64,000 bases of DNA from Corynebacterium tuberculostearicum SK141 (GCF_000175635.1 NZ_ACVP01000037.1:62001-126000); one strand, 5' to 3'. Numbered from the stretch's first letter, positions 29,164 through 37,781 are shown. Made by a program: numbers and translations. Notes: generated by a model from the sequence alone, not told the origin.

Positions 29164-30128
29164 TAGAGCTTCCCCAGGGAATCGGTGACCTCGTCATAGT
29201 AGGTCCAGAATTCTTTGCCATCCGGCGGGGTTTCGCCGATTTCGACGATAGAGACGTCCGCATCCTCCGCGGCGGACTTGATGCGGCCGGCGGTATCGGT
29301 TTCGGTCTGCGGGTTAAAGATGAGCAGGTCTACCTTGTCTTCCTTGATGGCCTTGGTGAAAGCGGCGAGGTCGGCCGCGGTGGGCTCGCCCTCAGAAATG
29401 GTGGCCTTGCGGTAGCCCTCCGGGGTGACGTCCTTGCCGGAGGTGTACTTCATGATGTAGTCCGCAATCGGCTCGGTCTGCGCGTAGGAGAGATCGCCCG
29501 GCAGTTCCTTGAGCTTGTCGCGCAGGCGGTCGACGTGGGAATCCACGCGCTCGGTGCTGGCGTTGGCATCGGTATTGAGCTCGTTGATCTGGTCAGCGAT
29601 ATTTCCTGCGACCTCGTCGAGCGCGGCCGGGTCGTACCAAATGTGCTCGTTGCCCTCGATGTTGGTGACCTTCTCCGGGTCCTTCTTGGCGGTGGCCTTG
29701 GCGGCGTCGATGGTCATGACATTGGGGTCATCGGCCAGCTTGCCGTGGTCGGTGAGCGGCAGGGCGGAGACGATGTTGTCCTGATCGGAAACGGCCTGGT
29801 AAATCCAGGAATCGTAGCCGCCGCCGTTGACCACGAGCAGGTCCGCGTCCTCGGCCTTGGCGATATCGGCCGCGGAAGGCTCGAAGTGGTGCGGGTCAAC
29901 GCCGTTGCCCTCGACGATGGGTTTGACCTCGATGTCCACGCCGGAGGCGGTATCGGCCACGGCTTGGGCGACGTCGGCCCAGATGGAGGTGGACGCGACG
30001 ATGGAAATCTTCTTCTGGGCGCCCGGCTCGGCGGCCGAGTCCTCGGTGTCGGAAGAGCAGGCGGTGGCGGTCAGCAGGAGGCCACCGGCCGCGAGGAGGG
30101 CTGCGGATGCGCGAAGTGAGGTATGCAT
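29163..30128 (-). CDS. Metal (Zn/Mn) ABC transporter substrate-binding lipoprotein
   Basis: About 321 residues from ATG 30128 (MHTSLRASAALLAAGG), a signal peptide ending at TATAC that serves as lipobox. The protein is a cluster A-I (TroA/ZnuA) binding protein. Ligand candidates are His in DPHHFEP, His in HIWYDP, and Glu in QTEPIADY at the place where Zn-binding members usually have His. The His-rich loop of ZnuA is absent. The H-H-E pattern recalls Mn-type members, so zinc versus manganese is open. It is divergent from ipsA, so both promoters share the AT-rich 80-nt gap. Confidence 0.9.
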   Translation of the reverse strand: MHTSLRASAALLAAGGLLLTATACSSDTEDSAAEPGAQKKISIVASTSIWADVAQAVADTASGVDIEVKPIVEGNGVDPHHFEPSAADIAKAEDADLLVVNGGGYDSWIYQAVSDQDNIVSALPLTDHGKLADDPNVMTIDAAKATAKKDPEKVTNIEGNEHIWYDPAALDEVAGNIADQINELNTDANASTERVDSHVDRLRDKLKELPGDLSYAQTEPIADYIMKYTSGKDVTPEGYRKATISEGEPTAADLAAFTKAIKEDKVDLLIFNPQTETDTAGRIKSAAEDADVSIVEIGETPPDGKEFWTYYDEVTDSLGKL

Positions 30129-30195
30129 AGTTTCCAGTGTGCGTTTGATGGGAACCATTGTCAATTGAATATGTATTGAAAATACGGCCGCAGGG

Positions 30196-30201
30196 TATGC
30201 T
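30196..30201 (+). promoter_or_regulatory. -10 hexamer TATGCT, leaderless ipsA
   Basis: TATGCT is followed after 7 nt by the ATG at 30209. The AT-rich sequence just upstream must also hold the reverse-strand promoter of the metal transporter. Confidence 0.5.
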
Positions 30202-30208
30202 TGCGGTC

Positions 30209-31306
30209 ATGGTGAAACGCAGCCCCACCCGCAAGACGCTGGCCTCGCTGGCCGCCGAGCTGGGTGTTTCGCGCACGACGGTCTCCAATGCCTATAGCCG
30301 GCCGGATCAGCTTTCGGCCGCAACGCGCGAGCGCATCCTGGCGGCGGCGAAGGCGCGCGGGTACCCCGGGCCGGACCCCACGGCCCGCAGCCTGCGCACC
30401 CGCCGCGCGGGCTCGGTGGGCGTGCTGCTGACCGAGCACCTGTCCTATGCCTTCGAGGACATGGCCTCGGTGGATTTCCTGGCCGGCATGGCAGAAGCCT
30501 CGGCCGGCGCGCAGACCACGCTCACCCTCATCCCCGCCGGCCCGGAGGGCGAGGCGGAGGCGGCCAGCCTGGTGGGCTCGGCCGCGGTGGATGGCTTTGT
30601 GGTCTACTCCGTGGCGGCCGGGGACGCCTACCTCGAGGCGGCGCGCGGCCGCGGGCTGCCGGTGGTGGTCTGCGATCAGCCGACGGATTCGGGCCTGCCG
30701 TTCGTGGGCATCGATGACCGCGCGGCGATTGCCCCGGCCGCCCGCGCGCTGGTGGAGGCCGGCCACCGCAAGATCGGCGTGCTGGCGATTCGCCTCAAGC
30801 GCGAGCGCCACGATGGCCCCATTTCGTGGGGTGAGCTCCAGGGCGCCGATATGCACGTGCAGCGCGCCCGGGTCATGGGAGCCATGGACGTCTTTGCACA
30901 GGCGGGCATCGCGCCCGAGACCGTGCCCGTGGTTACCCAGCACATCAACGATGCGCAGACCACGCGTGCGGCCGCGCAGTTGCTTCTCGACGCCCACCCA
31001 GACCTCACCGCCGTCCTGTGCACCACCGACTCCATGGCGCTGGGCGTGATGACCTATGCGCGCGAGCGGAGCATCGACGTCCCCGGCGAGCTGTCCGTTA
31101 CCGGCTTCGACGGCATTGATGCGGCGCAGCGCCTTGGCTTGACGACGATCGTCCAGCCCAATAAGGCCAAGGGCGCGGCCGCCGGCCACATGCTCGCCAA
31201 GCTTATCGCCGGCGCGGAGGGCTCGGACGCGAGCGAAGCCGCGATGCTACGGCGCGTGCTGCAGACCAGCTTCGCGGCCGGGCGGACGGTGGCTCCGCCG
31301 CGCTAG
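30209..31306 (+). CDS. ipsA: LacI-family regulator, IpsA-like
   Basis: 365 residues. The N-terminal LacI HTH (LAAELGVSRTTVSNAYSRPD) is followed by a hinge and a periplasmic-binding-protein-like effector domain. The gene sits exactly where C. glutamicum has cg2910 (IpsA), between the metal transporter and otsB. IpsA activates inositol-1-phosphate synthase and controls inositol-derived lipid formation, responding to myo-inositol. The function is inferred from family and synteny. The start at MVKRSPTRK is chosen from leaderless -10 spacing; an open extension upstream overlaps the divergent promoter. Confidence 0.85.
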   Translation: MVKRSPTRKTLASLAAELGVSRTTVSNAYSRPDQLSAATRERILAAAKARGYPGPDPTARSLRTRRAGSVGVLLTEHLSYAFEDMASVDFLAGMAEASAGAQTTLTLIPAGPEGEAEAASLVGSAAVDGFVVYSVAAGDAYLEAARGRGLPVVVCDQPTDSGLPFVGIDDRAAIAPAARALVEAGHRKIGVLAIRLKRERHDGPISWGELQGADMHVQRARVMGAMDVFAQAGIAPETVPVVTQHINDAQTTRAAAQLLLDAHPDLTAVLCTTDSMALGVMTYARERSIDVPGELSVTGFDGIDAAQRLGLTTIVQPNKAKGAAAGHMLAKLIAGAEGSDASEAAMLRRVLQTSFAAGRTVAPPR

Positions 31307-31332
31307 GTGCCGCTTCGCTAGGCAGCGGCGCG

Positions 31333-32115
31333 TTAGGCAGCGCCGCCGTTGTCGGGGCGGCCGACATGGGCCGCGCGGGCGGCGGCGAGCTCGGTGAGGA
31401 AGTGGGCGACGGCGTCGACGTCGGCAAGCTGCACTACGGCCGACGTATCGCCCTCGCCGACCTTGACGCCAACGTCTGGCGGCTGGTGCAGGGCGCGGAA
31501 ACCGTCCTCATCGGTGACGTCATCGCCCAAGAAGACCATGGCGGTGGCTCCGGTGCGCTCGCGCAGGTTCTCAATCCACGTGCCCTTGGTGGCCTGGGTG
31601 GCGGAGAACTCCACCACGGACTTGCCGGCCGTGCGGGGGAAGCCGCTCGGATCGAGCGCGAGGGCGGCTTCATAGGCTTGGGCGGCAGCTTCTGGATCGG
31701 AATCCTCGAGCGCGCGCAGGTGCAATACGCGCTGGAAGGGTTTGACCTCGATATCCGCGCCGGGGAAGCGCTCCATGATCGCGCGGATCTCGGCTTCCTT
31801 GGTGGCGAGGTGCTCGCGCATCGCGGGGGTCAGTTCCGTGTCCTCCCACGAGGACTCGGCGCCGTGGGAGCCGCCGAAGAGAACGGGCTCGCGCAGAGGG
31901 CACACGCGCTTGAGGCCTTCGAGGTGGCGGCCGGAGAGCACGGCCGCGGTGGTGTCCGGCAGGTGGGCCAGTTTATCCAGGGCGCGCAGTGATTCCTGGT
32001 TCATTTCGACCTCATAGATGGCCGTGGCGAAGGGGGAGAGCGTGCCGTCGAAATCCGAGACCACCGCGAGGTGCTCGGCGGCGGCAAGGGCCTTGATGGC
32101 AGTTGAAAGCGTCAT
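31333..32115 (-). CDS. otsB: Trehalose-6-phosphate phosphatase (OtsB)
   Basis: 260 residues of the HAD superfamily. The nucleophile motif is VSDFDGTLSPF near residue 20, and the Mg-binding motif is FLGDDVTDEDGF near residue 200. GGSHGAE is typical of trehalose phosphatases. It makes trehalose from trehalose-6-phosphate, completing the OtsA-OtsB route that feeds trehalose mycolates of the cell envelope. ATG 32115 is preferred to an upstream TTG because TAGGCT lies 7 nt before it, giving otsB its own promoter inside the ots operon. Confidence 0.95.
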   Translation of the reverse strand: MTLSTAIKALAAAEHLAVVSDFDGTLSPFATAIYEVEMNQESLRALDKLAHLPDTTAAVLSGRHLEGLKRVCPLREPVLFGGSHGAESSWEDTELTPAMREHLATKEAEIRAIMERFPGADIEVKPFQRVLHLRALEDSDPEAAAQAYEAALALDPSGFPRTAGKSVVEFSATQATKGTWIENLRERTGATAMVFLGDDVTDEDGFRALHQPPDVGVKVGEGDTSAVVQLADVDAVAHFLTELAAARAAHVGRPDNGGAA

Positions 32116-32122
32116 GGCCTCC

Positions 32123-32128
32123 AGCCTA
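32123..32128 (-). promoter_or_regulatory. -10 hexamer TAGGCT, internal promoter for otsB
   Basis: On the reverse strand TAGGCT stands 7 nt before the otsB ATG, in the short gap after the lipoprotein stop. Confidence 0.4.
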
Positions 32129-32133
32129 CGCAA

Positions 32134-32655
32134 TTAACCGCCCAGGGAAACCAACTTGATAGACGGCGAGTCCACCTCATCGGTGACCAGTTCCAAGACG
32201 AGCTGGTTATTGGAATTGACGGTGTAGTGAAAATCGTGGTCCGCGGAAATCAGGTTGCGCAGCAGGTTATCGGCCCACACGGACGCGCCGTGGCAATCTT
32301 CGGCGGTCTCGTCAAACTCCACCTCATCGAAGTGGAGGCGGTTGCCCTCGCGGATGTTTTGGCGCTCATCATCGGCGGAATAGGTCACCTTGCCCACCAT
32401 TTGGGCGCACCCGGTGGTGCCCACCATCGTGGATTGGCCAAAACTCAACGTGGGTGCCTGCGGGATGGATTCCGGGATGGTGGAGGCGGCATCCGGGGTG
32501 GTGTTGATGGAGACTACCTGCCACTGCTTATCCAAGATCTGCTCATCGCCAGGGGCTTGGGGCTCCTCGTCGCCGGAGCCGCAGCCGGCCAGTAATGCGG
32601 CGGCGCAGGTCGCGGCAATGGGCACTGCGGCCAGGCGGGGAAAGCGAGACATCAT
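32134..32655 (-). CDS. Lipoprotein between otsA and otsB, possible META-like domain
   Basis: 173 residues. The signal peptide ends at lipobox LLAGC near residue 24. The mature part contains WQVVSIN and later GTTGCAQMVGKVTYS, which resemble the W...I and G.TGCN...G.Y pattern of META/HslJ domains; this is a weak match. The ATG overlaps the otsA stop as ATGA, so it is translated with otsA. C. glutamicum also has a small gene between otsA and otsB. Its role in trehalose or envelope metabolism is not established. Confidence 0.8.
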   Translation of the reverse strand: MMSRFPRLAAVPIAATCAAALLAGCGSGDEEPQAPGDEQILDKQWQVVSINTTPDAASTIPESIPQAPTLSFGQSTMVGTTGCAQMVGKVTYSADDERQNIREGNRLHFDEVEFDETAEDCHGASVWADNLLRNLISADHDFHYTVNSNNQLVLELVTDEVDSPSIKLVSLGG

Positions 32656-34094
32656 GCGCCCGCCCCCTGTTCTTCTGCTTGGCGCAGGCAGCCCAGGAAG
32701 GACTGGGACCATAGCTGCACGTCGTGCTCGGTGACCTGCTGGTGCATGGTGAGCATGCGCTGGGTCATGGTTGAGGGGGCGTCGTCAAGCGCCTTGAGCG
32801 CGTTGAGCAAGGCGGCCTTGACGGACTCGATATCGAAGGGATTGCACAGGTAGGCCTGGTTGAGCTCATCGGCCGCGCCGGCGAACTCGGAGAGCACCAG
32901 CGCGCCCGAGCCATCGTCGTGGCAGGCCACGTATTCCTTGGCCACCAGGTTCATGCCGTCCTTGAAGGGAGTGACCAGCATGACATCGGCCATGCGGTAG
33001 TAGCAGCGCAGGAGGCTCTTTGCCACGCCCCGGTGCTGGTAGTGCACCACCGGGTGGCCCACGCGGGCAAAGCGGCCGTTAATGCGGCCGACGGCCTCTT
33101 CCACCTTGGAGCGGGTGGCCTTGTAGTGGTCGAGGCGCTCGCGCGACGGCGTGGCGAGCTGCACCAGCGTCACCTCCTCCGGGTCGAGCGCGCCGGTGTC
33201 CAGCAGCTCCTCAAAGGCGGTCAGCCGCTGCAGGATGCCTTTGGTGTAATCGAGACGATCCACGCCCAAAATAATGCGTTGGGGTGAGCCCAACTCTTTA
33301 CGCAGCTTGGCGACGTCCCCCTTCTCCTCTCCAGTGAACGCGGCAAAGTCTTTCGCGGCGATGGAAATGGGGAAGGCGCCCACGCCGATGGTGCGCCCCT
33401 GCGGCAGGCGAATATGCGCGGTGACCTCGCGGGTGCTGGCCTCGCCTTGTACGTCGAGGCCCTGGCGGCGGGCAAGCTCCAAGAAGTTGCGGGCATTGGC
33501 CTCCAGGTGGAAGCCGATGAGGTCTGCGCCAAGTAGCCCGCGCACGAGCTCCTCGCGCCAGGGCAGCTGGCGGAAAAGATCGGCAGAAGGGAAGGGGATG
33601 TGCAGGAAGAATCCGATGGTGAGATCCGGGCGCTTTTGGCGCAGGATGCCGGGCAAAAGCTGCAGCTGGTAGTCCTGTACCCACACGGTGGCGCCCTCGG
33701 CGGCGACCTCGGCTACCTCGTCTGCGAAACGCAGGTTGACCTCGCGATAGGCGTGCCACCAATCGCGGTCATAGGTAGGGGTGACGATGAGATCGTGGTA
33801 GAGCGGCCACAGGGTGGCATTAGAAAAACCCTCATAAAAGCCCTCGAAATCGGACTCGGTGAGCTTGACCGGGTGCAGCAGCACGCCGGCATCGGTGCGG
33901 AAGGGCTCTGGTGCGGCATCGGCCACACCGGGCCAGCCCACCCAGCACCCCTGGTGCGATTCGAGGACTGGAGACAAGGCGGTGACCAGACCGCCCGGTG
34001 AGGGCGTCCAGGTATGGCTGCCATCGGGCCGGGTTTCTAGATCTACCGGCAGGCGGTTGGCCACCACCACGAAGTCATTGCCACGCTCACTCAT
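32652..34094 (-). CDS. otsA: Trehalose-6-phosphate synthase (OtsA)
   Basis: 480 residues, GT20 family. The start [12 protein letters not shown] is typical, followed by [27 protein letters not shown] and [11 protein letters not shown], with the C-terminal [12 protein letters not shown] region binding the nucleotide sugar. It joins glucose from UDP- or GDP-glucose to glucose-6-phosphate. The gene heads the otsA-lipoprotein-otsB operon. TATTCT 6 nt before the ATG suggests a leaderless message. Confidence 0.97.
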   Translation of the reverse strand: MSERGNDFVVVANRLPVDLETRPDGSHTWTPSPGGLVTALSPVLESHQGCWVGWPGVADAAPEPFRTDAGVLLHPVKLTESDFEGFYEGFSNATLWPLYHDLIVTPTYDRDWWHAYREVNLRFADEVAEVAAEGATVWVQDYQLQLLPGILRQKRPDLTIGFFLHIPFPSADLFRQLPWREELVRGLLGADLIGFHLEANARNFLELARRQGLDVQGEASTREVTAHIRLPQGRTIGVGAFPISIAAKDFAAFTGEEKGDVAKLRKELGSPQRIILGVDRLDYTKGILQRLTAFEELLDTGALDPEEVTLVQLATPSRERLDHYKATRSKVEEAVGRINGRFARVGHPVVHYQHRGVAKSLLRCYYRMADVMLVTPFKDGMNLVAKEYVACHDDGSGALVLSEFAGAADELNQAYLCNPFDIESVKAALLNALKALDDAPSTMTQRMLTMHQQVTEHDVQLWSQSFLGCLRQAEEQGAGA

Positions 34095-34100
34095 GGTGCA

Positions 34101-34106
34101 AGAATA
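34101..34106 (-). promoter_or_regulatory. -10 hexamer TATTCT, leaderless otsA
   Basis: On the reverse strand TATTCT is 6 nt upstream of the otsA ATG, just past the stop of the lysine-tail protein gene. Confidence 0.4.
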
Positions 34107-34108
34107 AC

Positions 34109-34480
34109 TTAAGACTTCTTGGTGGACTTCTTCGTTGCCTTCTTGGAGGCCTTCTTCGTCGCCTTTTTGGTGGCCTTCTTTGTAGCCTTCTTGGTCGACT
34201 TCTTCGTCGATTTCTTGGTGGACTTCTTCGTCGACTTCTTCGTGGCCTTCTTGCTGGATTTCTTGGTCGACTTCTTTGGAGCGGCGTCGGCCTGCTCCGC
34301 CAGCACCTTCTTGTGCACCAGGCCCTTTGGCTCCACGCCCAGCATGGACATCAGGGTCACGCCGTCGAGGAAGTCCTGCGCATAGGTGGCCACGATGCGG
34401 CGGGCTGCGCGGGAGGTCTCCTCCTCAAGGGCGTGATTCTGGTCAGCCTGTGGGTGGGTGTCTTGGACCTTGGGTGGCAC
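34109..34480 (-). CDS. Histone H1-like protein with lysine-repeat C-terminal tail
   Basis: 123 residues. The first 65 or so form a compact helical region (SRAARRIVATYAQDFLDGVT). The last 56 are an almost pure run of KK(S/A)TKK repeats, like histone H1 and mycobacterial HupB or Lsr2-partner tails. It probably binds nucleic acid or polyphosphate non-specifically. The GTG start has AGGAGG 7 nt upstream, an optimal ribosome site. It lies upstream of otsA on the same strand. The N-terminal domain matches nothing I recognise by name. The repeat DNA is coding, with the frame kept throughout. Confidence 0.85.
   Translation of the reverse strand: MPPKVQDTHPQADQNHALEEETSRAARRIVATYAQDFLDGVTLMSMLGVEPKGLVHKKVLAEQADAAPKKSTKKSSKKATKKSTKKSTKKSTKKSTKKATKKATKKATKKASKKATKKSTKKS
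34113..34275 (-). repeat. Tandem coding repeat for KK(S/A)TKK tail
   Basis: Short in-frame units of the type AAG AAG (T/G)CC ACC AAG are repeated about 14 times with synonymous variation. They encode the lysine-rich tail. Such tracts are prone to length change by slippage. Confidence 0.8.
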
Positions 34481-34566
34481 GACGTGTCCTCCTGAACGTT
34501 GTGGAAACTACTTAAGCGCTTGCAAGAAAAGCTATCAGAGCAAATATTGTACGCTACCGGCGGCGT

Positions 34567-36303
34567 TTAGGGCCGTTCGGGTCCGGATTCGGGGCCTGGC
34601 TGCTCCGGTTTCTGGGCGCGAAACGTTTCGGTGCCGGGCACGGTATAGGTGGTCTTCTCGCGCTGCTGCGGCTGCGCCGGCCACTGGGAATCCTCCGGCC
34701 ATAGGTCTGCGGCCGAGCGGGTGTGTGGCGCATGGTTTTGGGCCTCGTGGCGCGGGTGTTGCTGCGGCGGTTTCGGCCCGAGCTTCGGTGGTAGCTCTGG
34801 GCGATTGACGCGCGGGGCAAACGGGGACATCGGCACGCGCGGGATGCGCGGGGCCTTGCGGGCCAAGTGCGTGGCCTTGTGGAAGGAGAAGCGGCCGATG
34901 CGCTTAAAGGTGGAGTAAGGGCGGAAATACTGCGGGCGGCGCAGGCGGCGAGCCACGCGCTCGCCCAGTACCACGCCGGCGGCCAAGGCGCCGGAGATGG
35001 CCAGCGCCATCGCGATATTGGTAAAGCCGGTAATCATCTGCTTATTGAGCGAGGCGTACATGCCACGGTAGAGCATGAGGCCGGGCAGCATCGGCGTATA
35101 GCCCACGATCATGGTGATAAGCGGCGGGATTCCCCAGCGGCGCGACATCAAACCGCCGGCCAGGCCGACGACCACGGCAGACAGGCCCGAGGCAATCACC
35201 GGGCCGATGCCGAAGGAAACCACCACGAAGTAATAGAAAATCATGCCGGCCGCGGCCGTAAGGCCGGACATGGTGATCTCAATCCAGGCCGCGCCGCAGG
35301 CCAGCGCAAAGGCAGCAGAACCCGTGCCGCCAAGCAGCACTAGCAGCGGAATTTCGTGGTAGACCGGCGGGGCCAGCGTGGCCAGCGGCGGCAGGTTAAA
35401 GCCCAGGGAATCGGCCATCTGGATGCCCACACCGACGCCGGCGATGATGGCGCCGGTAGATAGCAGCGCCTCAAAGAAGCGGGCGGAGGAAGTCACGGGG
35501 GCGCGCGTGATGCCGTCGACAAGCGATTGCACCAACGTCAGCCCCGCCACCAGCACGATGATGCCGGAGGCAATGATCTGCGTGGGCGAGAAATTAATGC
35601 CGAAGGAGGCCGCGATGTTGTACAAAATGGCGGCCGGGAAGACGGCGAAAAATCCGCCGACCACATTCTGATAAAAGGGCGGCAGGCGGTAACTAGCCAA
35701 CCAGGCGTTTAAGCCCATGATGAACGCGGAGACTACAAACGCCACCACGCCGACGAGCAGGTCGCCGCCGAGCATCATGGAAATCAGGCCACCCATCGCG
35801 CCCCAGCCGAGCATCACCGTGGACGGCTTATAGGGCGCGGGCATGCGGTCGATCTCATCGAGGCGCTGCTCCGCCATGGCCGGCGGCATCTGGCCGGAGT
35901 GGATGGAGCGAATGAGCTTATCGACGGCCGCGAGCTTGGAAAAATCCACGCCAATGCTCGGCACCACGCGGAAGACGTGCAGGTTCTTGCGCTGCTCGCC
36001 GGTGCCAATGGTGGTGTGGATGGTGATGGTATTCATCAAGATGTCCACGTGGCAGTAGTGCAAGCCATACGACGACGCTGCCAGGTGCACTTGGGCGCGC
36101 GCATCCGAGTTGGCGGTGCCGGCTCCGATGAGGATTTCACCAATGCGAGCGGCGATCTCCATAACGCCGCTGACCTGGGCGGCGTCGGTGAGATCGACCG
36201 GGGCGAGTGGTGATGGCGGCGGTGCGGCTTTAGCCGCGTCGATGATGGCTACCTGGCCCGAGGAAGCGCGCAGGCGCTCCCGCATAGCGGACAAAAATGA
36301 CAC
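34567..36303 (-). CDS. thrE: Threonine/serine exporter ThrE
   Basis: 578 residues. The N-terminal DAAKAAPPPSPLAPVDLTD is nearly identical to C. glutamicum ThrE as I recall it. A conserved soluble domain then leads into about ten TM helices (QNVVGGFFAVFPAAILYNIA, GYTPMLPGLMLYRGMYASL). It exports L-threonine and L-serine by proton motive force. GTG 36303 has GAGGG 8 nt upstream and gives the expected MSFLSAMRERL start; the longer open frame into the tRNA gene is not real. A Pro/Gln-rich tail of about 90 residues extends beyond the C. glutamicum length. Confidence 0.95.
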   Translation of the reverse strand: MSFLSAMRERLRASSGQVAIIDAAKAAPPPSPLAPVDLTDAAQVSGVMEIAARIGEILIGAGTANSDARAQVHLAASSYGLHYCHVDILMNTITIHTTIGTGEQRKNLHVFRVVPSIGVDFSKLAAVDKLIRSIHSGQMPPAMAEQRLDEIDRMPAPYKPSTVMLGWGAMGGLISMMLGGDLLVGVVAFVVSAFIMGLNAWLASYRLPPFYQNVVGGFFAVFPAAILYNIAASFGINFSPTQIIASGIIVLVAGLTLVQSLVDGITRAPVTSSARFFEALLSTGAIIAGVGVGIQMADSLGFNLPPLATLAPPVYHEIPLLVLLGGTGSAAFALACGAAWIEITMSGLTAAAGMIFYYFVVVSFGIGPVIASGLSAVVVGLAGGLMSRRWGIPPLITMIVGYTPMLPGLMLYRGMYASLNKQMITGFTNIAMALAISGALAAGVVLGERVARRLRRPQYFRPYSTFKRIGRFSFHKATHLARKAPRIPRVPMSPFAPRVNRPELPPKLGPKPPQQHPRHEAQNHAPHTRSAADLWPEDSQWPAQPQQREKTTYTVPGTETFRAQKPEQPGPESGPERP

Positions 36304-36454
36304 GGAAATAACCCTCGAAAAAGCGCTGGGAATGTGGGATAGATTCTGCCTGAACTTTAGCCCCTGCACCCTGTCAATGCATAGATGGGGGACCGGCTTT
36401 CCCCTCGGCGGCGGTGCTCGGGTACTATGCAACGAGCGGGATTTCTCCCGCGGT

Positions 36455-36527
36455 GCTGGAGTGGCGCAATTGGTAGCGCAACGCACTTGTAATGCGTAGG
36501 TTGCGAGTTCAAGTCTCGTCTCCAGCT
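36455..36527 (+). tRNA. tRNA-Thr (anticodon UGU)
   Basis: A full cloverleaf can be folded: acceptor GCTGGAG/CTCCAGC, D stem GCGC/GCGC, anticodon stem ACGCA/TGCGT with loop CTTGTAA, T stem GCGAG/CTCGT with loop TTCAAGT, discriminator T. CCA is not encoded. The 3' half is the attachment core of the integrated element. TACTAT about 30 nt upstream may be its -10. Confidence 0.95.
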
Positions 36528-36533
36528 CAAAAG
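36484..36533 (+). other. attL (within tRNA-Thr)
   Basis: The 40-nt core 36494-36533 is identical to 44530-44569. Eight further matching bases (CACTTGTA) lie upstream after a 2-nt mismatch. It covers the anticodon 3' stem, T arm, acceptor 3' strand and six nt beyond. Confidence 0.92.
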
Positions 36534-36537
36534 ATTA

Positions 36538-36566
36538 CCCCCTAGCTGCATAAACAGTTAGGGGGG
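36538..36566. terminator. Hairpin at left end of the element
   Basis: Arms CCCCCTAGCTG / CAGTTAGGGGG with a 6-nt loop and one G-U pair. It lies just past attL and before the integrase stop. It can terminate the convergent integrase transcript and replaces the terminator the tRNA lost when the element inserted. Confidence 0.6.
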
Positions 36567-36588
36567 TTAACGTTTACAAGTAGTAAAA

Positions 36589-36606
36589 GTGGCTATTTAT
36601 TGGCTA
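36589..36606. repeat. Left arm-type repeat of the element
   Basis: GTGGCTATTTATTGGCTA. It differs at one base from a same-orientation copy near the right end. Each copy holds two TGGCTA units 11 nt apart, as expected for integrase arm sites. Confidence 0.65.
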
Positions 36607-37781
36607 CTTTGCGCAGGCGCAAACATTTCCAACACCGCCGTATGGTCACCGGCATCAGCCGCCCGCTTCACGTAATAGCGACCCGTAATCGCCGGGGAAG
36701 CGTGCCCCAACTGCCTAGCGGCCTCCTCTACGCCGTCCACATTCTCAATGGCCGTAGCAACCGAGGAGCGGAAAGACTTAAACTTCACGTGAGAAAATAC
36801 CTCACCCCGCGCTTCCCGAAATTGTCTACGAACATTCACAATGTCTAGGAACCCGCCCCGGTTATTCGGAAAGACAAGTACATTGTCGGCATTCACTAAA
36901 CGCTCAATGAGCATGTCTCTGAACCAATCGGGGAGGGTAACCGTACGAAAGCCGCTATTGGTCTTTGTGTAGCCTTGGCGGACTAGCTTCCCGTCCTGCC
37001 TGACAATCGCACCGGAGAGCGTCGCCTTAGCCTTTGGCTTAGCGTCTAGCTGGAAATCAGACCACTGGAGCGCCAGCACCTCAGACGGGCGGAACCCCGT
37101 GGCGATAAGCGCGCCCACAATTCCCACTAAATCAGTGTGCTTGTAGGGTGTCTGCCAAGACTGAACATTTTCCCAAATCTGTTGAATCTCAGCGAGAGAC
37201 AAAGCGACCGGTTCAGATTCTTCACTGTCATTGGCCCGGAGCTTTACTCCGTGCGTTGGGTTGATAGGCCACACATTCACGCCGTGGACGACGGTTAGGT
37301 CATAGGCGCGGGACAGTAGAATCTTTGCGAGCTTAGCGTTAGCGGGGGTGCGCTCTGACAGCTTCACTAGCCAGTTAGCGATTATCGACTTGTCACACTC
37401 GCAGAGGCGAAGATTACCAATCGCCCTTTCACCCCGCGTCCCCTCGAAAAGGGATAGTTGACGTTCATAGGTGTTAACCGATTGGATGCGTAGTTTCTTA
37501 TTGCCGATAGTGCCAGCGCGCATAGCTTTTACGGTTAGTTCTAGGAGTTCTTGCAGGGTGGTGTTGCCGTCGATAATGGCCCCTGCATTCTCAAAGACGC
37601 GATCGTTGGCGTTGGCTTTCAGGGTGGCTTCAGCGTCGCTTTTTGTGCGCCCGGTGCCAGTGACGCGGATACGCTTATCGGCAAAAGTGCGGACGTAGGC
37701 TAGTGCTCTCCAGCGGCGGTAGCCTACTTCCTCATACCTAATCGTCCCTATTTGTCCTACGGGTAGTTTCTTTCTTGGCAT
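36597..37781 (-). CDS. Tyrosine recombinase/phage integrase
   Basis: 394 residues. An N-terminal arm-binding region and SAM-like core-binding domain (about 75-170) precede the catalytic domain. Catalytic candidates are Arg231 (ATGFRPSEVL), Lys273, Arg338 (KSFRSS, with Lys in place of the box II His), His360 (LGHASP) and Tyr369 (GRYY). It recombines attP with the tRNA-Thr attB. The start overlaps the regulator gene by 44 nt, so the two are expressed together. The gene points toward attL, the usual arrangement. Confidence 0.95.
   Translation of the reverse strand: MPRKKLPVGQIGTIRYEEVGYRRWRALAYVRTFADKRIRVTGTGRTKSDAEATLKANANDRVFENAGAIIDGNTTLQELLELTVKAMRAGTIGNKKLRIQSVNTYERQLSLFEGTRGERAIGNLRLCECDKSIIANWLVKLSERTPANAKLAKILLSRAYDLTVVHGVNVWPINPTHGVKLRANDSEESEPVALSLAEIQQIWENVQSWQTPYKHTDLVGIVGALIATGFRPSEVLALQWSDFQLDAKPKAKATLSGAIVRQDGKLVRQGYTKTNSGFRTVTLPDWFRDMLIERLVNADNVLVFPNNRGGFLDIVNVRRQFREARGEVFSHVKFKSFRSSVATAIENVDGVEEAARQLGHASPAITGRYYVKRAADAGDHTAVLEMFAPAQSSQ

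Noticed and set aside
30129..30208. Specific Zur or MntR box between ipsA and the metal transporter
   Set aside because: The region is AT-rich with scattered CAAT/ATTG matches, but no convincing inverted repeat could be set, so no site is reported.
34113..34275. CRISPR-like or non-coding repeat array
   Set aside because: The units are in frame, without spacers, and encode the lysine tail of a protein with a good ribosome site.
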